DNA of 20,089 nucleotides, from positions 1-20,089 of the forward strand of contig SKNL01000106.1 in NCBI GenBank assembly GCA_007120555.1, written 5' to 3'. The position numbers were made by a program, and so were the translations under genes. Below, one piece after another: positions 1 through 7,004 of this stretch (position 1 is its first letter; every line of letters starts with the position of its first letter). Under the pieces are notes generated by a model. The model made no database searches and was not told the DNA's origin. It worked only from the letters and a program-made list of their open reading frames with translations. The DNA comes from Balneolales bacterium. GTDB lineage: Bacteria; Bacteroidota; Rhodothermia; Balneolales; Natronogracilivirgulaceae.

Positions 1-217
1 AACAGATCAACAGGTGGTTAAGCAACGTATTAACCGTAAAATATATAACACTGCCTTGATATATATGTAACGACTTGCAGACCTGAAATTCTTAATTTAC
101 CTCTAAATGAATCCCGGATAAAAACCGCGGATCAACAGTACCCATAATAATACTCAGCTGACATCCGGTGTTCCGGGCGCTCATGTCATAATCCCGGATG
201 GAATCTCCCCCAGAATC

Positions 218-1327
218 ATGAAACAAAGACCGAGAGTCACTTTTGCAGGAAAAGACAAAAACATCTTTTTCAAAACTTTAAAGAAGAGAGTTGACCAGCA
301 TTTCAAAGATCGTGGCATATCGATTCATGCCAATACCCACATGGTGTTCAAAACCATTGTCATACTGGCCGTTTATACCGTTCCCTTCTTTTTTTTCCTC
401 TATTTCCAGCCTGCCTTGCTTCCGTCGCTGCCACTGTGGCTTGTCATGGGCATCGGCATGGCCGGTGTGGGCATGACCATCATGCACGACGCCATCCACG
501 GCGCGTATTCCTCCAGTAATGTCGTCAACAAAATGATGGGCTTCACGTTGAATCTGGTGGGTGGATCAAAGCACAACTGGAGGCTGCAGCACAACATTCT
601 GCACCATACCTACACCAACATCTCCCACATGGATGATGACATAGCCGACAAGACGGTGCTCCGTTTTTCCCCGCATACACCTTTGAAATGGTATCACAAA
701 CTGCAGCCGGTGTATGCCTTCTTTTTCTATGGCCTCCTTACCCTTTACTGGGTCACCCTGAAAGATTTCGCTCAGTTTATTCTCTATACCAGGGATGGTG
801 TGAATCCCAATTCCCGATCCCAGAATGTAAAGCTGCTACTCGGAATCATCACCATGAAGGCGGCCTATTTCTTTGTGCTCCTTGGAATACCCACCCTCAT
901 CGGGATCCCCTTCCTGCATGTGCTGTACGGTTTTTTGCTGATGCACTTTGCCGCAGGGATCATCCTCACTACCGTTTTTCAGCTTGCCCATTCCGTGGAT
1001 GAGACCGAGTTCCCGGTCCCGGATGATCAAGGAAAGATTCAGAATGCCTGGGCCATCCATCAAATGGAGACCACCATGAATTTCGCTCCGGGGAACAGAT
1101 GGCTTTCCTGGTATCTCGGTGGACTGAATTACCAGGTGGAACATCACCTTTTTCCGGGAATCTGCCACGTTCACCATCCGGAGGTTTCCAAAATTGTCCG
1201 GGAAACAGCCCAAGAGTTTGATGTCGCCTATCAGGAGCATGAATCATTTGTCGCCGCCTTGAAGTCACATGTCAGATATATGATCCGTATCGGAAAGTTG
1301 CCGGACTTGAATGACGGGATTGGGTAG
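218..1327 (+). CDS. Membrane fatty-acid desaturase (acyl-lipid/acyl-CoA type)
   Basis: The 369-residue protein introduces a double bond into fatty-acyl chains in the cytoplasmic membrane using a di-iron centre. All three histidine boxes are present: H90-D-A-I-H94, H125-x3-H129-H130 and Q306-V-E-H309-H310. The glutamine at the start of the third box (QxxHH) is typical of the front-end/acyl-lipid (delta-5/6-like) branch. Hydrophobic spans lie at about residues 43-66, 73-88, 165-185 and 207-256, and the length is normal for the family. No cytochrome b5 domain is fused. The start is the first in-frame ATG and there is no convincing Shine-Dalgarno sequence. The gene is monocistronic, with the cold-shock gene about 0.6 kb downstream on the same strand. 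Together they suggest a cold-adaptation locus, which is inference. The regiospecificity cannot be read from the sequence. Confidence 0.93.
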   Translation: MKQRPRVTFAGKDKNIFFKTLKKRVDQHFKDRGISIHANTHMVFKTIVILAVYTVPFFFFLYFQPALLPSLPLWLVMGIGMAGVGMTIMHDAIHGAYSSSNVVNKMMGFTLNLVGGSKHNWRLQHNILHHTYTNISHMDDDIADKTVLRFSPHTPLKWYHKLQPVYAFFFYGLLTLYWVTLKDFAQFILYTRDGVNPNSRSQNVKLLLGIITMKAAYFFVLLGIPTLIGIPFLHVLYGFLLMHFAAGIILTTVFQLAHSVDETEFPVPDDQGKIQNAWAIHQMETTMNFAPGNRWLSWYLGGLNYQVEHHLFPGICHVHHPEVSKIVRETAQEFDVAYQEHESFVAALKSHVRYMIRIGKLPDLNDGIG

Positions 1328-1356
1328 CACGATTGGGTAGCAGTATTGAGTAACAG
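1318..1356 (+). repeat. Three tandem 13-bp repeats across the desaturase stop codon
   Basis: There are three head-to-tail 13-bp units: GATTGGGTAGCAC (1318-1330), GATTGGGTAGCAG (1331-1343) and TATTGAGTAACAG (1344-1356). The TAG stop of the desaturase (1325-1327) lies inside the first unit. The first two units differ at one position and the third is more diverged. This looks like replication-slippage duplication of the gene end. Confidence 0.85.
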
Positions 1357-1762
1357 TGCTGGACAAGCTGATCGATGAATGGGCAAAGGGAAAGGCGATG
1401 CGGTCAGAAAGGCGGGATTTTGCCTGCCCCGTTGCGACAGGTCCAACAGCTAGCCGCGCGTGGGGGACGAGAAACCAGCGAGGCCTGTTTCGTTATCCCG
1501 GTAAGCAGATGGTTCCCGCCAGACGACAGTGAATTGTCCATTCCCCATTGATTGTCGCGCAGGTCCCAGATGCCAATCTTTTAAAAACCGTCAGCTTCAA
1601 AACTCATTTTTTAACCACACCGACATAGTTATTTCTTTGATTATCCAGAGTGGTATCCTGCCTATCTTGTTGTTTTTATTAGCTTTTAAGGATAATTAGT
1701 CGATAATTTTATTTCAGGAATAATATTTGTCAATTTTAAATTTTTAATGCAAGTTACAGGGT
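1357..1762. other. Intergenic stretch between desaturase and the cold-shock leader
   Basis: No convincing protein-coding or RNA gene was seen. The first half is GC-rich; 1415-1432 holds GGCGGG and CCTGCC segments that could pair weakly around ATTTTG. From about 1600 onward the sequence turns AT-rich and holds the candidate cspA promoter. Confidence 0.5.
1667..1696 (+). promoter_or_regulatory. Candidate sigma-70-like promoter for the cold-shock transcript
   Basis: TTGTTG (1667-1672) and GATAAT (1691-1696) are separated by 18 bp inside an AT-rich tract. A start near 1703 would give a 5' leader of about 250 nt, which matches the long leaders typical of cspA-type mRNAs. The hexamers are imperfect and this is inference. 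Confidence 0.3.
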
Positions 1763-1876
1763 ATGGAAAAGATGAAGTTTTTCAGGATTATTCCGAAGAA
1801 TGAAATGACGCGGGTTCAGATATGCGGCCAGGTAATGGTTCGCGGCCTGAAACCAGTTATCATCTTTAACGGCTAG
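1763..1876 (+). CDS. Possible 37-residue leader ORF upstream of cspA
   Basis: This small ORF begins MEKMKFFRII and ends KPVIIFNG. It has an ATG start and a TAG stop, and no family was recognised. It lies within the predicted long leader of the cold-shock gene, and its stop codon falls inside the strong hairpin at 1870-1901. That placement would let translation of the ORF affect folding of the leader. Only a weak AGG lies just before the start, with short spacing. It could be a chance ORF or a gene remnant. Confidence 0.25.
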   Translation: MEKMKFFRIIPKNEMTRVQICGQVMVRGLKPVIIFNG

Positions 1877-1901
1877 CCGGCTTTTAAAAGATCGGCAGCC
1901 G
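1870..1901 (+). promoter_or_regulatory. Strong hairpin in the cspA 5' leader
   Basis: CGGCT-(A)-GCCG (1870-1879) pairs with CGGCAGCCG (1893-1901), giving a 9-bp GC-rich stem with one bulged A. The loop contains the palindrome CTTTTAAAAG (1881-1890). No U-run follows, so it is not a standard intrinsic terminator. It sits about 50 nt before the cspA start, where a temperature-responsive or RNase-protective structure would be expected. The role is inferred. Confidence 0.55.
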
Positions 1902-1952
1902 TAAATCCACTACTGTCAGTTTTCATATGCAAAAATAAATAAGAGTAAGATT

Positions 1953-2165
1953 ATGTCAGAAGAAAGAGAAACCGGTGTTGTTAAATGGTTTAACAGCGAA
2001 AAAGGATATGGATTCATAAGCCGGAAAAACGGAGAAGATGTGTTTGTCCACTTCAGTGAAATTCAGTCGGATAATTATAAAGAATTGAATGAAGGCGACA
2101 ATGTTGAATTTTCGGTCGGCCAAGGGGATAAAGGCCTGCAGGCAAAAGAAGTGGTCAAAATTTAA
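1953..2165 (+). CDS. cspA: Cold-shock protein, CspA family
   Basis: This 70-residue single OB-fold protein binds single-stranded RNA and DNA as an RNA chaperone. RNP1 is K17-G-Y-G-F-I within KWFNSEKGYGFI, and RNP2 is V30-F-V-H-F-S. The length is the usual 65-70 residues. A purine-rich AAGAGTAAGA precedes the ATG and may serve as a weak ribosome-binding site. The leader is long and holds a strong hairpin and a possible small ORF, and an intrinsic terminator follows the gene, so it is probably a single-gene transcript. Paralogues cannot be told apart from the sequence, so the symbol is generic and cold induction is an inference. Confidence 0.95.
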   Translation: MSEERETGVVKWFNSEKGYGFISRKNGEDVFVHFSEIQSDNYKELNEGDNVEFSVGQGDKGLQAKEVVKI

Positions 2166-2193
2166 TTCAACATAACCACATCCAAGAGTATCA

Positions 2194-2247
2194 GGGCGGG
2201 AAAAATGCATGTGTGCAATACCGGCATGTACCCGCCCCCCTTTTTTT
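2194..2247 (+). terminator. Intrinsic terminator after cspA
   Basis: GGGCGGG (2194-2200) pairs with CCCGCCC (2231-2237). An inner stem of TGCATG against CATGTA includes one G-U pair. A seven-T run follows at 2241-2247. It begins 28 bases after the cspA stop. Confidence 0.85.
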
Positions 2248-2319
2248 CTGGCAGACTATAATCAACAGGACAACCCGGAAGAACTATTCACCAACCTGTC
2301 TAAAGGAGTGAAAAAAGTC

Positions 2320-2410
2320 ATTGCCGGATTGTAATCCCGCCAAATTCATCGATCGGCAATAGATCGTTCAATGAAACTAATTGCCGGGCTGCCACCAAAG
2401 CACATTGCCG
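2320..2410. repeat. Four copies of ATTGCCG in alternating orientation
   Basis: ATTGCCG occurs at 2320-2326, 2380-2386 and 2404-2410, and its complement CGGCAAT occurs at 2354-2360. The inverted copy can pair with either neighbour, giving alternative hairpins with loops of 27 and 19 nt. The stretch also holds short ORF tails ending at 2331 and 2439 that were not recognised. It lies between the cspA terminator and the end of the minus-strand gene at 2436. Confidence 0.45.
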
Positions 2411-2435
2411 TTCTGCGCGACACTTTCCAGGACGG

Positions 2436-3557
2436 TTAAAACAACTTCAATCCATACCTCGTATTCAGCTGATTCATAATGACATATCTGAGCTGATCGG
2501 TAGAAAGGTCTTTGAAGTCTTTTTTATATGCGTCCTCAAATTGCTTTTTGGCAAATCTCAGAGGAGGTTCAAGTGATTTGTTTTTCGGGGATAAGTGAGC
2601 GGTATCCCTGAGGGAGTCGAAATATGCCCTTTGGGCAATTCTGCCTCCTGTATAATCAAATCCTTTTTTGGGTTCGATATAGCCGGAAATTTTTTCTTCA
2701 GAATCATGTAGCCACTGAATGAAATCTTTATGGGAATCCGGCAGGATGGATAATCTGTCTTTAATGCGGTTCTTTTTTAGAACGGCATTATTCAGGTAAT
2801 CCAAATCACTGCATATGTCGATGTATTCAGATAGACAGGAGTCCGGAAGAATGGTTTTTAAAAATATCAGGGTATCTTTTCGGGCAGGGGTAAAATGTTG
2901 CTCTTCATCAAATTCCACTATTCTGTTTCCCAAAACCGGATGACCGATGACAAGTCCGTCAATAAAGTGGGACAGACTGGCTGACGAAAAGGATCCATCA
3001 GAATCCAGAGCATGCACTATTTTCTCATAGCAGTCAATAACATGATCATCAAAGTCATAGTCCCGATAGTTATCGGACAAGAACACATCTGATTTATTTA
3101 CCGGTTTGCCAATATTTTTTGAAACAAGGAATTCTTCGCCTGCCAATTCTGAAATTGCGAGAAAAAACGTATCCTCATCTTTTGTTCTCCTCGTTTTTGA
3201 CGTGACAAAAGCATTCCGTTTCGGGATATCGATTTCATCAGCAGACGCTTCTTGGCCGGCTCCCCGATTCCTCTCCTGGCTCATATGCTTTTCCAACATA
3301 TTCAGGATGGCGACGGCAGGTGACTGGCTCCTGCCGGAGATGTATTTTTTCGCGATGGAAGCGTTTATCACATCTTCATTAAGATACAGGTCATACAATT
3401 CATCGATATGAATTTCTTCCGGTGTAAATTTTCCCCGCCGGATAAACGTGACATACCTTCCGTCAACACGAATGGCTCTGTACGTCTTTCCGGTTACGCT
3501 GGTCACTGACGTAATCAGATGCAAGCGTCGGATAAATTCATTTTTTGTCAGTTTCAT
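2436..3557 (-). CDS. Uncharacterised 373-residue protein with a nuclease-like motif
   Basis: I do not recognise a named family. The N-terminal part (about 1-90) looks like a compact domain ending in a helical stretch, SGRSQSPAVAILNMLEK. A charged, poorly conserved linker follows at about 92-130. The C-terminal part carries R212-I-V-E215-F-D217-E-E-Q-H221-F, which resembles the EfDgxQH strand of Vsr/DUF559-like PD-(D/E)XK endonucleases. Further on comes G304-G-R-I-A-Q-R-A-Y-F-D-S-L-R. There is no signal peptide or membrane segment, so it is probably cytoplasmic. No methyltransferase or helicase lies beside it, so it does not look like a standard restriction system. It stands alone, with two hairpins upstream. 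A DNA-acting role is only a hypothesis; the ORF itself is strong. Confidence 0.8.
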   Translation of the reverse strand: MKLTKNEFIRRLHLITSVTSVTGKTYRAIRVDGRYVTFIRRGKFTPEEIHIDELYDLYLNEDVINASIAKKYISGRSQSPAVAILNMLEKHMSQERNRGAGQEASADEIDIPKRNAFVTSKTRRTKDEDTFFLAISELAGEEFLVSKNIGKPVNKSDVFLSDNYRDYDFDDHVIDCYEKIVHALDSDGSFSSASLSHFIDGLVIGHPVLGNRIVEFDEEQHFTPARKDTLIFLKTILPDSCLSEYIDICSDLDYLNNAVLKKNRIKDRLSILPDSHKDFIQWLHDSEEKISGYIEPKKGFDYTGGRIAQRAYFDSLRDTAHLSPKNKSLEPPLRFAKKQFEDAYKKDFKDLSTDQLRYVIMNQLNTRYGLKLF

Positions 3558-3598
3558 CTGTTTAAATCAATTAAGATTCATATCGTCAGAATGAATTC

Positions 3599-3649
3599 AC
3601 ATGACAGGATTTGATCATCCTCCTGTGTGTCAGGCGGAGGCTGTCATGT
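3599..3649. repeat. REP-like inverted repeat, copy 1
   Basis: ACATGACAG (3599-3607) pairs perfectly with CTGTCATGT (3641-3649). An inner stem of CCTCC (3619-3623) with GGAGG (3636-3640) stacks on the 3' side, leaving an 11-nt bulge on the 5' side. The outer arm resembles that of the second element at 3692-3760. Confidence 0.7.
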
Positions 3650-3691
3650 TCATTTCATCTGTTTATAATTACTATTTCTGAGCTCACATGC

Positions 3692-3760
3692 AATGTCCAT
3701 GACGGTTGTAATCAAGCTTCTGCCTGTGCTTCTGCCTGACAGGGAGCCGTCATGGACATT
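3692..3760. repeat. REP-like inverted repeat, copy 2 (14-bp perfect arms)
   Basis: AATGTCCATGACGG (3692-3705) is perfectly complementary to CCGTCATGGACATT (3747-3760), with a 41-nt loop. The loop holds a direct repeat of CTTCTGCCTG (3718-3727 and 3730-3739) and a nested CCTGT/ACAGG pairing. The core CATGAC(A/G)G is shared with the element at 3599-3649. It lies downstream of the PNPOx-like gene and upstream of the 373-residue gene, so it may also end transcription or stabilise an mRNA end. Confidence 0.75.
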
Positions 3761-3820
3761 TCATAATGAGAATTTGGTGAAAAAACTTTTTGAAAGAGAT
3801 TTTTTATCATTCGAATCAGA

Positions 3821-4405
3821 TCATGGAGCCGTTCTGCTCCCTTGCCAGTTTCCCGTCTGCCGGTTTTTTTGAAAGGAGTATGCAAGGTGCTCCAATCCGG
3901 AAATCTGCAGTATGAGTATCTTCACCGACTCACACCTGATCACGGAAAAATGATCATCATACAACTCCTCCGGCCATTGATGCGCCTCTTCCGGAGCAGA
4001 TATTGTATTGCCGGGCACCACCAGGGAGGTGTACGCTTTCCGGGCGTCACCCTGCACGCGCATCCAGTGATCATTTGCATGATCATCCTCATGATGGATC
4101 ACTGCCCGTGCTTCCATGCGAACCTGCACTTGTTTGGATGGATCCCAAAACAGGGCTGAAAGCATCGGGTTGTTTTTGATCTGTTCAACTTTTGAAGATC
4201 TGTGATCGGTATAAAACTCAAACTCCCACTCATCACTGAAAGATCGCAGTACAACGATACGGCTTTGGACAGGTTGACCTGCAAGACCGGATGTGGCCAC
4301 AGAGAAAAAGCGAAAATGGTGTTTTTTGTCTGAATTCGCGCGTTTCAGCTGATCACGGACTTCACGAAATACCGTTTCCAATGAATAACCAGATTCAATT
4401 AACAT
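3821..4405 (-). CDS. Pyridoxamine 5'-phosphate oxidase-like FMN-binding protein
   Basis: The 194-residue protein has a split-barrel FMN-binding fold. Visible landmarks are RIVVLR (about residues 49-54), FYTDHRSSKVEQI (about 64-76), which matches the FMN-phosphate-binding strand region of PdxH-like proteins, and a C-terminal NWQGSRTAP that recalls the W..RL.P end of PdxH. It lacks clear signs of being the vitamin B6 enzyme itself and fits better with the Alr4036/general-stress PNPOx-like group, whose substrates are mostly unknown. AAGGAAA lies about 11 bases before the ATG and supports the start. It is followed by the paired hairpins rather than closely by another gene. It is cytoplasmic, with no signal peptide. 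Confidence 0.85.
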   Translation of the reverse strand: MLIESGYSLETVFREVRDQLKRANSDKKHHFRFFSVATSGLAGQPVQSRIVVLRSFSDEWEFEFYTDHRSSKVEQIKNNPMLSALFWDPSKQVQVRMEARAVIHHEDDHANDHWMRVQGDARKAYTSLVVPGNTISAPEEAHQWPEELYDDHFSVIRCESVKILILQISGLEHLAYSFQKNRQTGNWQGSRTAP

Positions 4406-4435
4406 ATATAATTGTTTTCCTTCTTTTTTTAAATC

Positions 4436-4479
4436 AAAAAATTATCCAGCCTTGCATACTTTCCCGGGCCCATTGCAAG
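4436..4479 (-). terminator. Candidate terminator downstream of the ATPase gene
   Basis: Read on the minus strand, CTTGCA (4479-4474) pairs with TGCAAG (4456-4451) around a loop containing GGGCCC. A six-T run (4441-4436) follows after a nine-base gap. The stem is short and the T-run is displaced, so this is tentative. Confidence 0.35.
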
Positions 4480-4586
4480 TACTTGACCAACTCCCGGTTA
4501 ACGAATTCGTCAGAAGAAGCCATACAGATACCGGAACATGCAGAACCATCGCGCGCACAGCTTCACATGAATATACCGGCTCCGGA

Positions 4587-5801
4587 TCAATACAGAAACC
4601 CGAACAGCCATAATGGTATTTTGGAAGCGAACCCGATTTCGATATCGTCCGCTGCGATATAAGCAAGTTTGTGATTCCGCAACTGGCGGCTGCTTTTCTG
4701 CTTCCCGCCGATTTCAAAAACAACTTCGTTATCCACCAGAAAGTCACCATCTTTGGGATATCTGACCTGTCCTGTGACGGATAGCTGACTGAGAAAGAAG
4801 GTCTCGCGTTCGGTTCCGGCATGTGATTCCGACAGGCCGAGCGCCCGGGACAGATTGGTGTTGTTCACGTAGATCTTATCCGGTTTCTGGAGGATTTTAT
4901 TGCCTTTGGCATCGCTGCGGAGCATGGTGACCAGGGCTGCCTCCTCCAGCAGATGCAGGTACTTGAGCATCGTTCGATGATCCGTAATGTGCATCATTAC
5001 AGCAAGCCGGCTCAGGTTCGGCACATGGGGGACGGTTATGCTGACGGCCCCAAGCATGCGTTTCAACTGTTCACGTGCATTGGCCGAGATGGATGCGACA
5101 TAAGGGAGGTCCGTGTCGATGATCAGACTCACGATATCCCGAAGCCGGCTTTGGTAGATCTCGATATCACCTGAATAAAAGGGATAATAGCCATGTGCCA
5201 GATAGTCCCTGAAATGGGGAATCGGTTTCATTTGCTCTGTCACCGATCGCGCCAGGTTCTCATGTTCAGAGAAAATGCGCGGAAGGCCGACCGGATCGAA
5301 ATGTGCAATTCCCTGCAATGCCAGGTATTCCCGGAACGAAAGTCCGGACATCAGATAACCGGCTTTCCTCCCGCTCAGATCGCCTTTGCCTTTGTACAGT
5401 TGAAGAATGGATGATCCCGAGTAGACCACGTTCAGCCCGGGATAGGTATCATAGACGTTTTTGATCTCCAGGGACCAGTCCGATTGTTTATGTTTGGATG
5501 GATACCGGTGCACCTCGTCCAAAAACAGGTGTGTTATCCCGTAATTGTTCAGATATTCGGCGAGATCAACTATGGAGTTGTTGAAAAAATACGGAGTATC
5601 CAGCGAAGCGTACAGCACTTTGACTCCCTGTTGATGCAACATCCCGGCCCTTTGCAGCATCAGAGTAGTTTTGCCCACCCCTCTGCTGCCTCTGATCTCT
5701 ATCATTCGCTGTGACCAGTCAATCCTGTCCATCAGGCTTCTTTGAAAGCGTGTATCTATTGACCGGAACAACCTGTCACTGGTGGAGAAAAGAATGTCCA
5801 T
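4587..5801 (-). CDS. AAA-type ATPase, AAA_14 plus DUF4143-like protein
   Basis: The 404-residue P-loop ATPase has Walker A G38-S-R-G-V-G-K-T-T46 and Walker B L92-F-L-D-E-V-H. A winged-helix-like segment follows at about 255-290. The C-terminal domain has D357-N-E-V-V-F-E363-I-G-G-K367 and ends IPLWLFGFLY, which is highly typical of the DUF4143 domain and resembles a degenerate PD-(D/E)XK fold. The family is very common in Bacteroidota and archaea, is often multi-copy, and has no settled function; roles in DNA metabolism or as toxin-like modules have been proposed. Length is normal. It has no coupled partner here. The upstream region carries repeated TGTGATATA-containing sites, so autoregulation is possible (inference). 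A terminator-like hairpin lies downstream. Confidence 0.92.
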   Translation of the reverse strand: MDILFSTSDRLFRSIDTRFQRSLMDRIDWSQRMIEIRGSRGVGKTTLMLQRAGMLHQQGVKVLYASLDTPYFFNNSIVDLAEYLNNYGITHLFLDEVHRYPSKHKQSDWSLEIKNVYDTYPGLNVVYSGSSILQLYKGKGDLSGRKAGYLMSGLSFREYLALQGIAHFDPVGLPRIFSEHENLARSVTEQMKPIPHFRDYLAHGYYPFYSGDIEIYQSRLRDIVSLIIDTDLPYVASISANAREQLKRMLGAVSITVPHVPNLSRLAVMMHITDHRTMLKYLHLLEEAALVTMLRSDAKGNKILQKPDKIYVNNTNLSRALGLSESHAGTERETFFLSQLSVTGQVRYPKDGDFLVDNEVVFEIGGKQKSSRQLRNHKLAYIAADDIEIGFASKIPLWLFGFLY

Positions 5802-5831
5802 TCGTGATTTCGTTGGTAATATTTTGTAATA

Positions 5832-5903
5832 AACTACATAATATCAAATATTTATATTGTAATATATCACAACTTTATAATTATTTTATTGTATTATATC
5901 ACA
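5832..5903 (-). promoter_or_regulatory. Iterated TGTGATAT sites upstream of the ATPase gene
   Basis: On the minus strand TGTGATATAATACAATA (5903-5887) and TGTGATATATTACAATA (5871-5855) match at 16 of 17 positions with 32-bp periodicity, about three helical turns. A weaker third copy, TTTGATATTATGTAGTT, lies at 5848-5832. The middle copy is nearly palindromic (TTGTGATATATTACAA). The block ends 31 bp before the ATPase start in extremely AT-rich DNA, consistent with an operator or promoter array. Confidence 0.55.
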
Positions 5904-6034
5904 GTCATGAATAAACCTTTCTCTCTTTTCCGGTGAACAAAATTAAACAAGGCATCAAAAGCTTCAGAGGCCGGTCAATGCAGATCCCTGAACGGACAGG
6001 ATTCTGTTTCGTACATCCCCGATCAGCCCATCCC

Positions 6035-6591
6035 CTACTTCGGAATCTTGATCCACGTTCCACTTTCGATCGTGGCATCGAGCTCCACCTGATTCATGAT
6101 GGCAATATCCTCCGTTGAAACAGTTATTGGGAGGTTTTGAGATCAGAGGGTAGAAAGGACCGGAACGTGCCGGATCGGGTGGTTTTAACGGTTTGCAGGC
6201 GAACCGGGTGGATATTGAAGATACCGGAATCCGTCAGTTCTTCAAAATCACTGGTCAGCTCCTTGAAGCGGGGCCCATAGGCGTCATAGCTGTCAATTGT
6301 GGTGTAGTTTACAAACCGGAAAAACATGCTGCTGTATTCAATTGAATAGAGATAGAATTTGAGCTGGACCCCGTCCTGGGTTTGCCCGGTGGCCTCCGCC
6401 TGGAAAGCACTGAGCCCGCTGCTGGATCTGCTGATCGACTTTTATGCCAATCTGTATTTCCTGTTCCCAGCTGTAACCGTACGCCCGCCCGTCTCCTGTA
6501 ATGGCACTTTCCTGTATGCTGCAGGCAGGAACCAGCAGACACAACACACCATGAGCACCGGTAAAAGGTTCGTATTTTTCGATTTCATCAT
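6035..6591 (-). pseudogene. Broken M48-family (BepA-like) zinc-metalloprotease lipoprotein
   Basis: Fragments in several frames join into the two ends of an M48 protease. The start MMKSKNTNLLPVLMV leads, after a 2-bp slip in a GTGTGTTGTG tract, into LCLLVPACS, a lipobox. Next comes AITGDGRAYGYSWEQEIQIG, like the M48 N-terminus (xPVTGxxxxxxxSxxQE). The sequence then jumps to a C-terminal region in another frame (EATGQTQDGVQLKFYLYS, then DSGIFNIHPVRLQTVKTT). A missing base in an A-run before LPITVSTEDIAIMNQVEL gives the final segment ending GTWIKIPK and a stop at 6035. The HExxH catalytic core, probably about 200 residues, is absent. An intact gene would encode a lipoprotein for outer-membrane protein quality control. 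The family call rests on remembered motif similarity; pseudogene status is well supported by the frame changes. Confidence 0.7.
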
Positions 6592-6612
6592 CGTTCATTC
6601 CTGATTCAACGA

Positions 6613-6723
6613 TTAGATTTTTGACATACTGTCAACTCCCGATTTTTTTTGAAAAGCCTTTTGAAGAATTGTGTGGATTTCTTCCCAGCCAACTTCTGTC
6701 AAGCCAGGCCATTTCTTCTGCAT
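6613..6723 (-). CDS. Possible 36-residue small protein coupled to the upstream gene
   Basis: The ORF begins MQKKWPGLTEVGWEEI and ends DSMSKI. Its ATG (6723-6721) directly follows the TAA stop (6726-6724) of the small membrane protein gene, so translational coupling is possible. It is amphipathic and soluble in character and matches no family I know. It ends just before the broken M48 gene. It may be real, or it may be the remnant of a longer gene. Confidence 0.4.
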   Translation of the reverse strand: MQKKWPGLTEVGWEEIHTILQKAFQKKSGVDSMSKI

Positions 6724-6921
6724 TTATTTGGATCGATAGACGAACAAACCGGCAACAAGCACGACTGCAGAGATCAGTACCGGTACATAATCACCGGTAC
6801 TGACAGCTACATCTGCTCCGAAAATCCGGAATGAATCTGAAGCGTCCAGGTATTGATATCCGAAAAATAAAACACCTGCCAAACCGCCTATGATCAATAC
6901 AAGCCCTAATTTTTGCTTCAT
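6724..6921 (-). CDS. Small two-helix membrane protein (DUF3185-like)
   Basis: This 65-residue protein has two membrane helices at about residues 5-23 (LGLVLIIGGLAGVLFFGY) and 46-62 (VPVLISAVVLVAGLFVY). A short extracytoplasmic or cytoplasmic loop between them contains FGADVAVSTGDY. The helix-loop-helix layout and length recall DUF3185-type proteins, whose function is unknown. A strong AGGAGG lies seven bases before the ATG, one of the few canonical ribosome-binding sites here, so the gene is very likely expressed. A 36-residue ORF follows without a gap. TGTGATATA-type inverted repeats lie about 85-120 bp upstream. Confidence 0.8.
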   Translation of the reverse strand: MKQKLGLVLIIGGLAGVLFFGYQYLDASDSFRIFGADVAVSTGDYVPVLISAVVLVAGLFVYRSK

Positions 6922-7004
6922 TTTTTTCCTCCTGATTAATTACGCTCTGGTGTGTGGATATGAAAGATTAACGAAATTGAAATGTGACCATATTCTTCCC
7001 CATA

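Noticed and set aside
4434..4523. 29-residue minus-strand ORF (MASSDEFVNRELVKYLQWAR...)
   Set aside because: Its composition looks natural, but there is no ribosome-binding site, it overlaps the candidate ATPase terminator, and no family was recognised.
2436..5801. Defence island (unknown protein, PNPOx-like protein, ATPase)
   Set aside because: The genes are widely spaced with no coupling, the PNPOx-like gene has no defence role, and no known system gene lies nearby. The nuclease-like motif alone is not enough.
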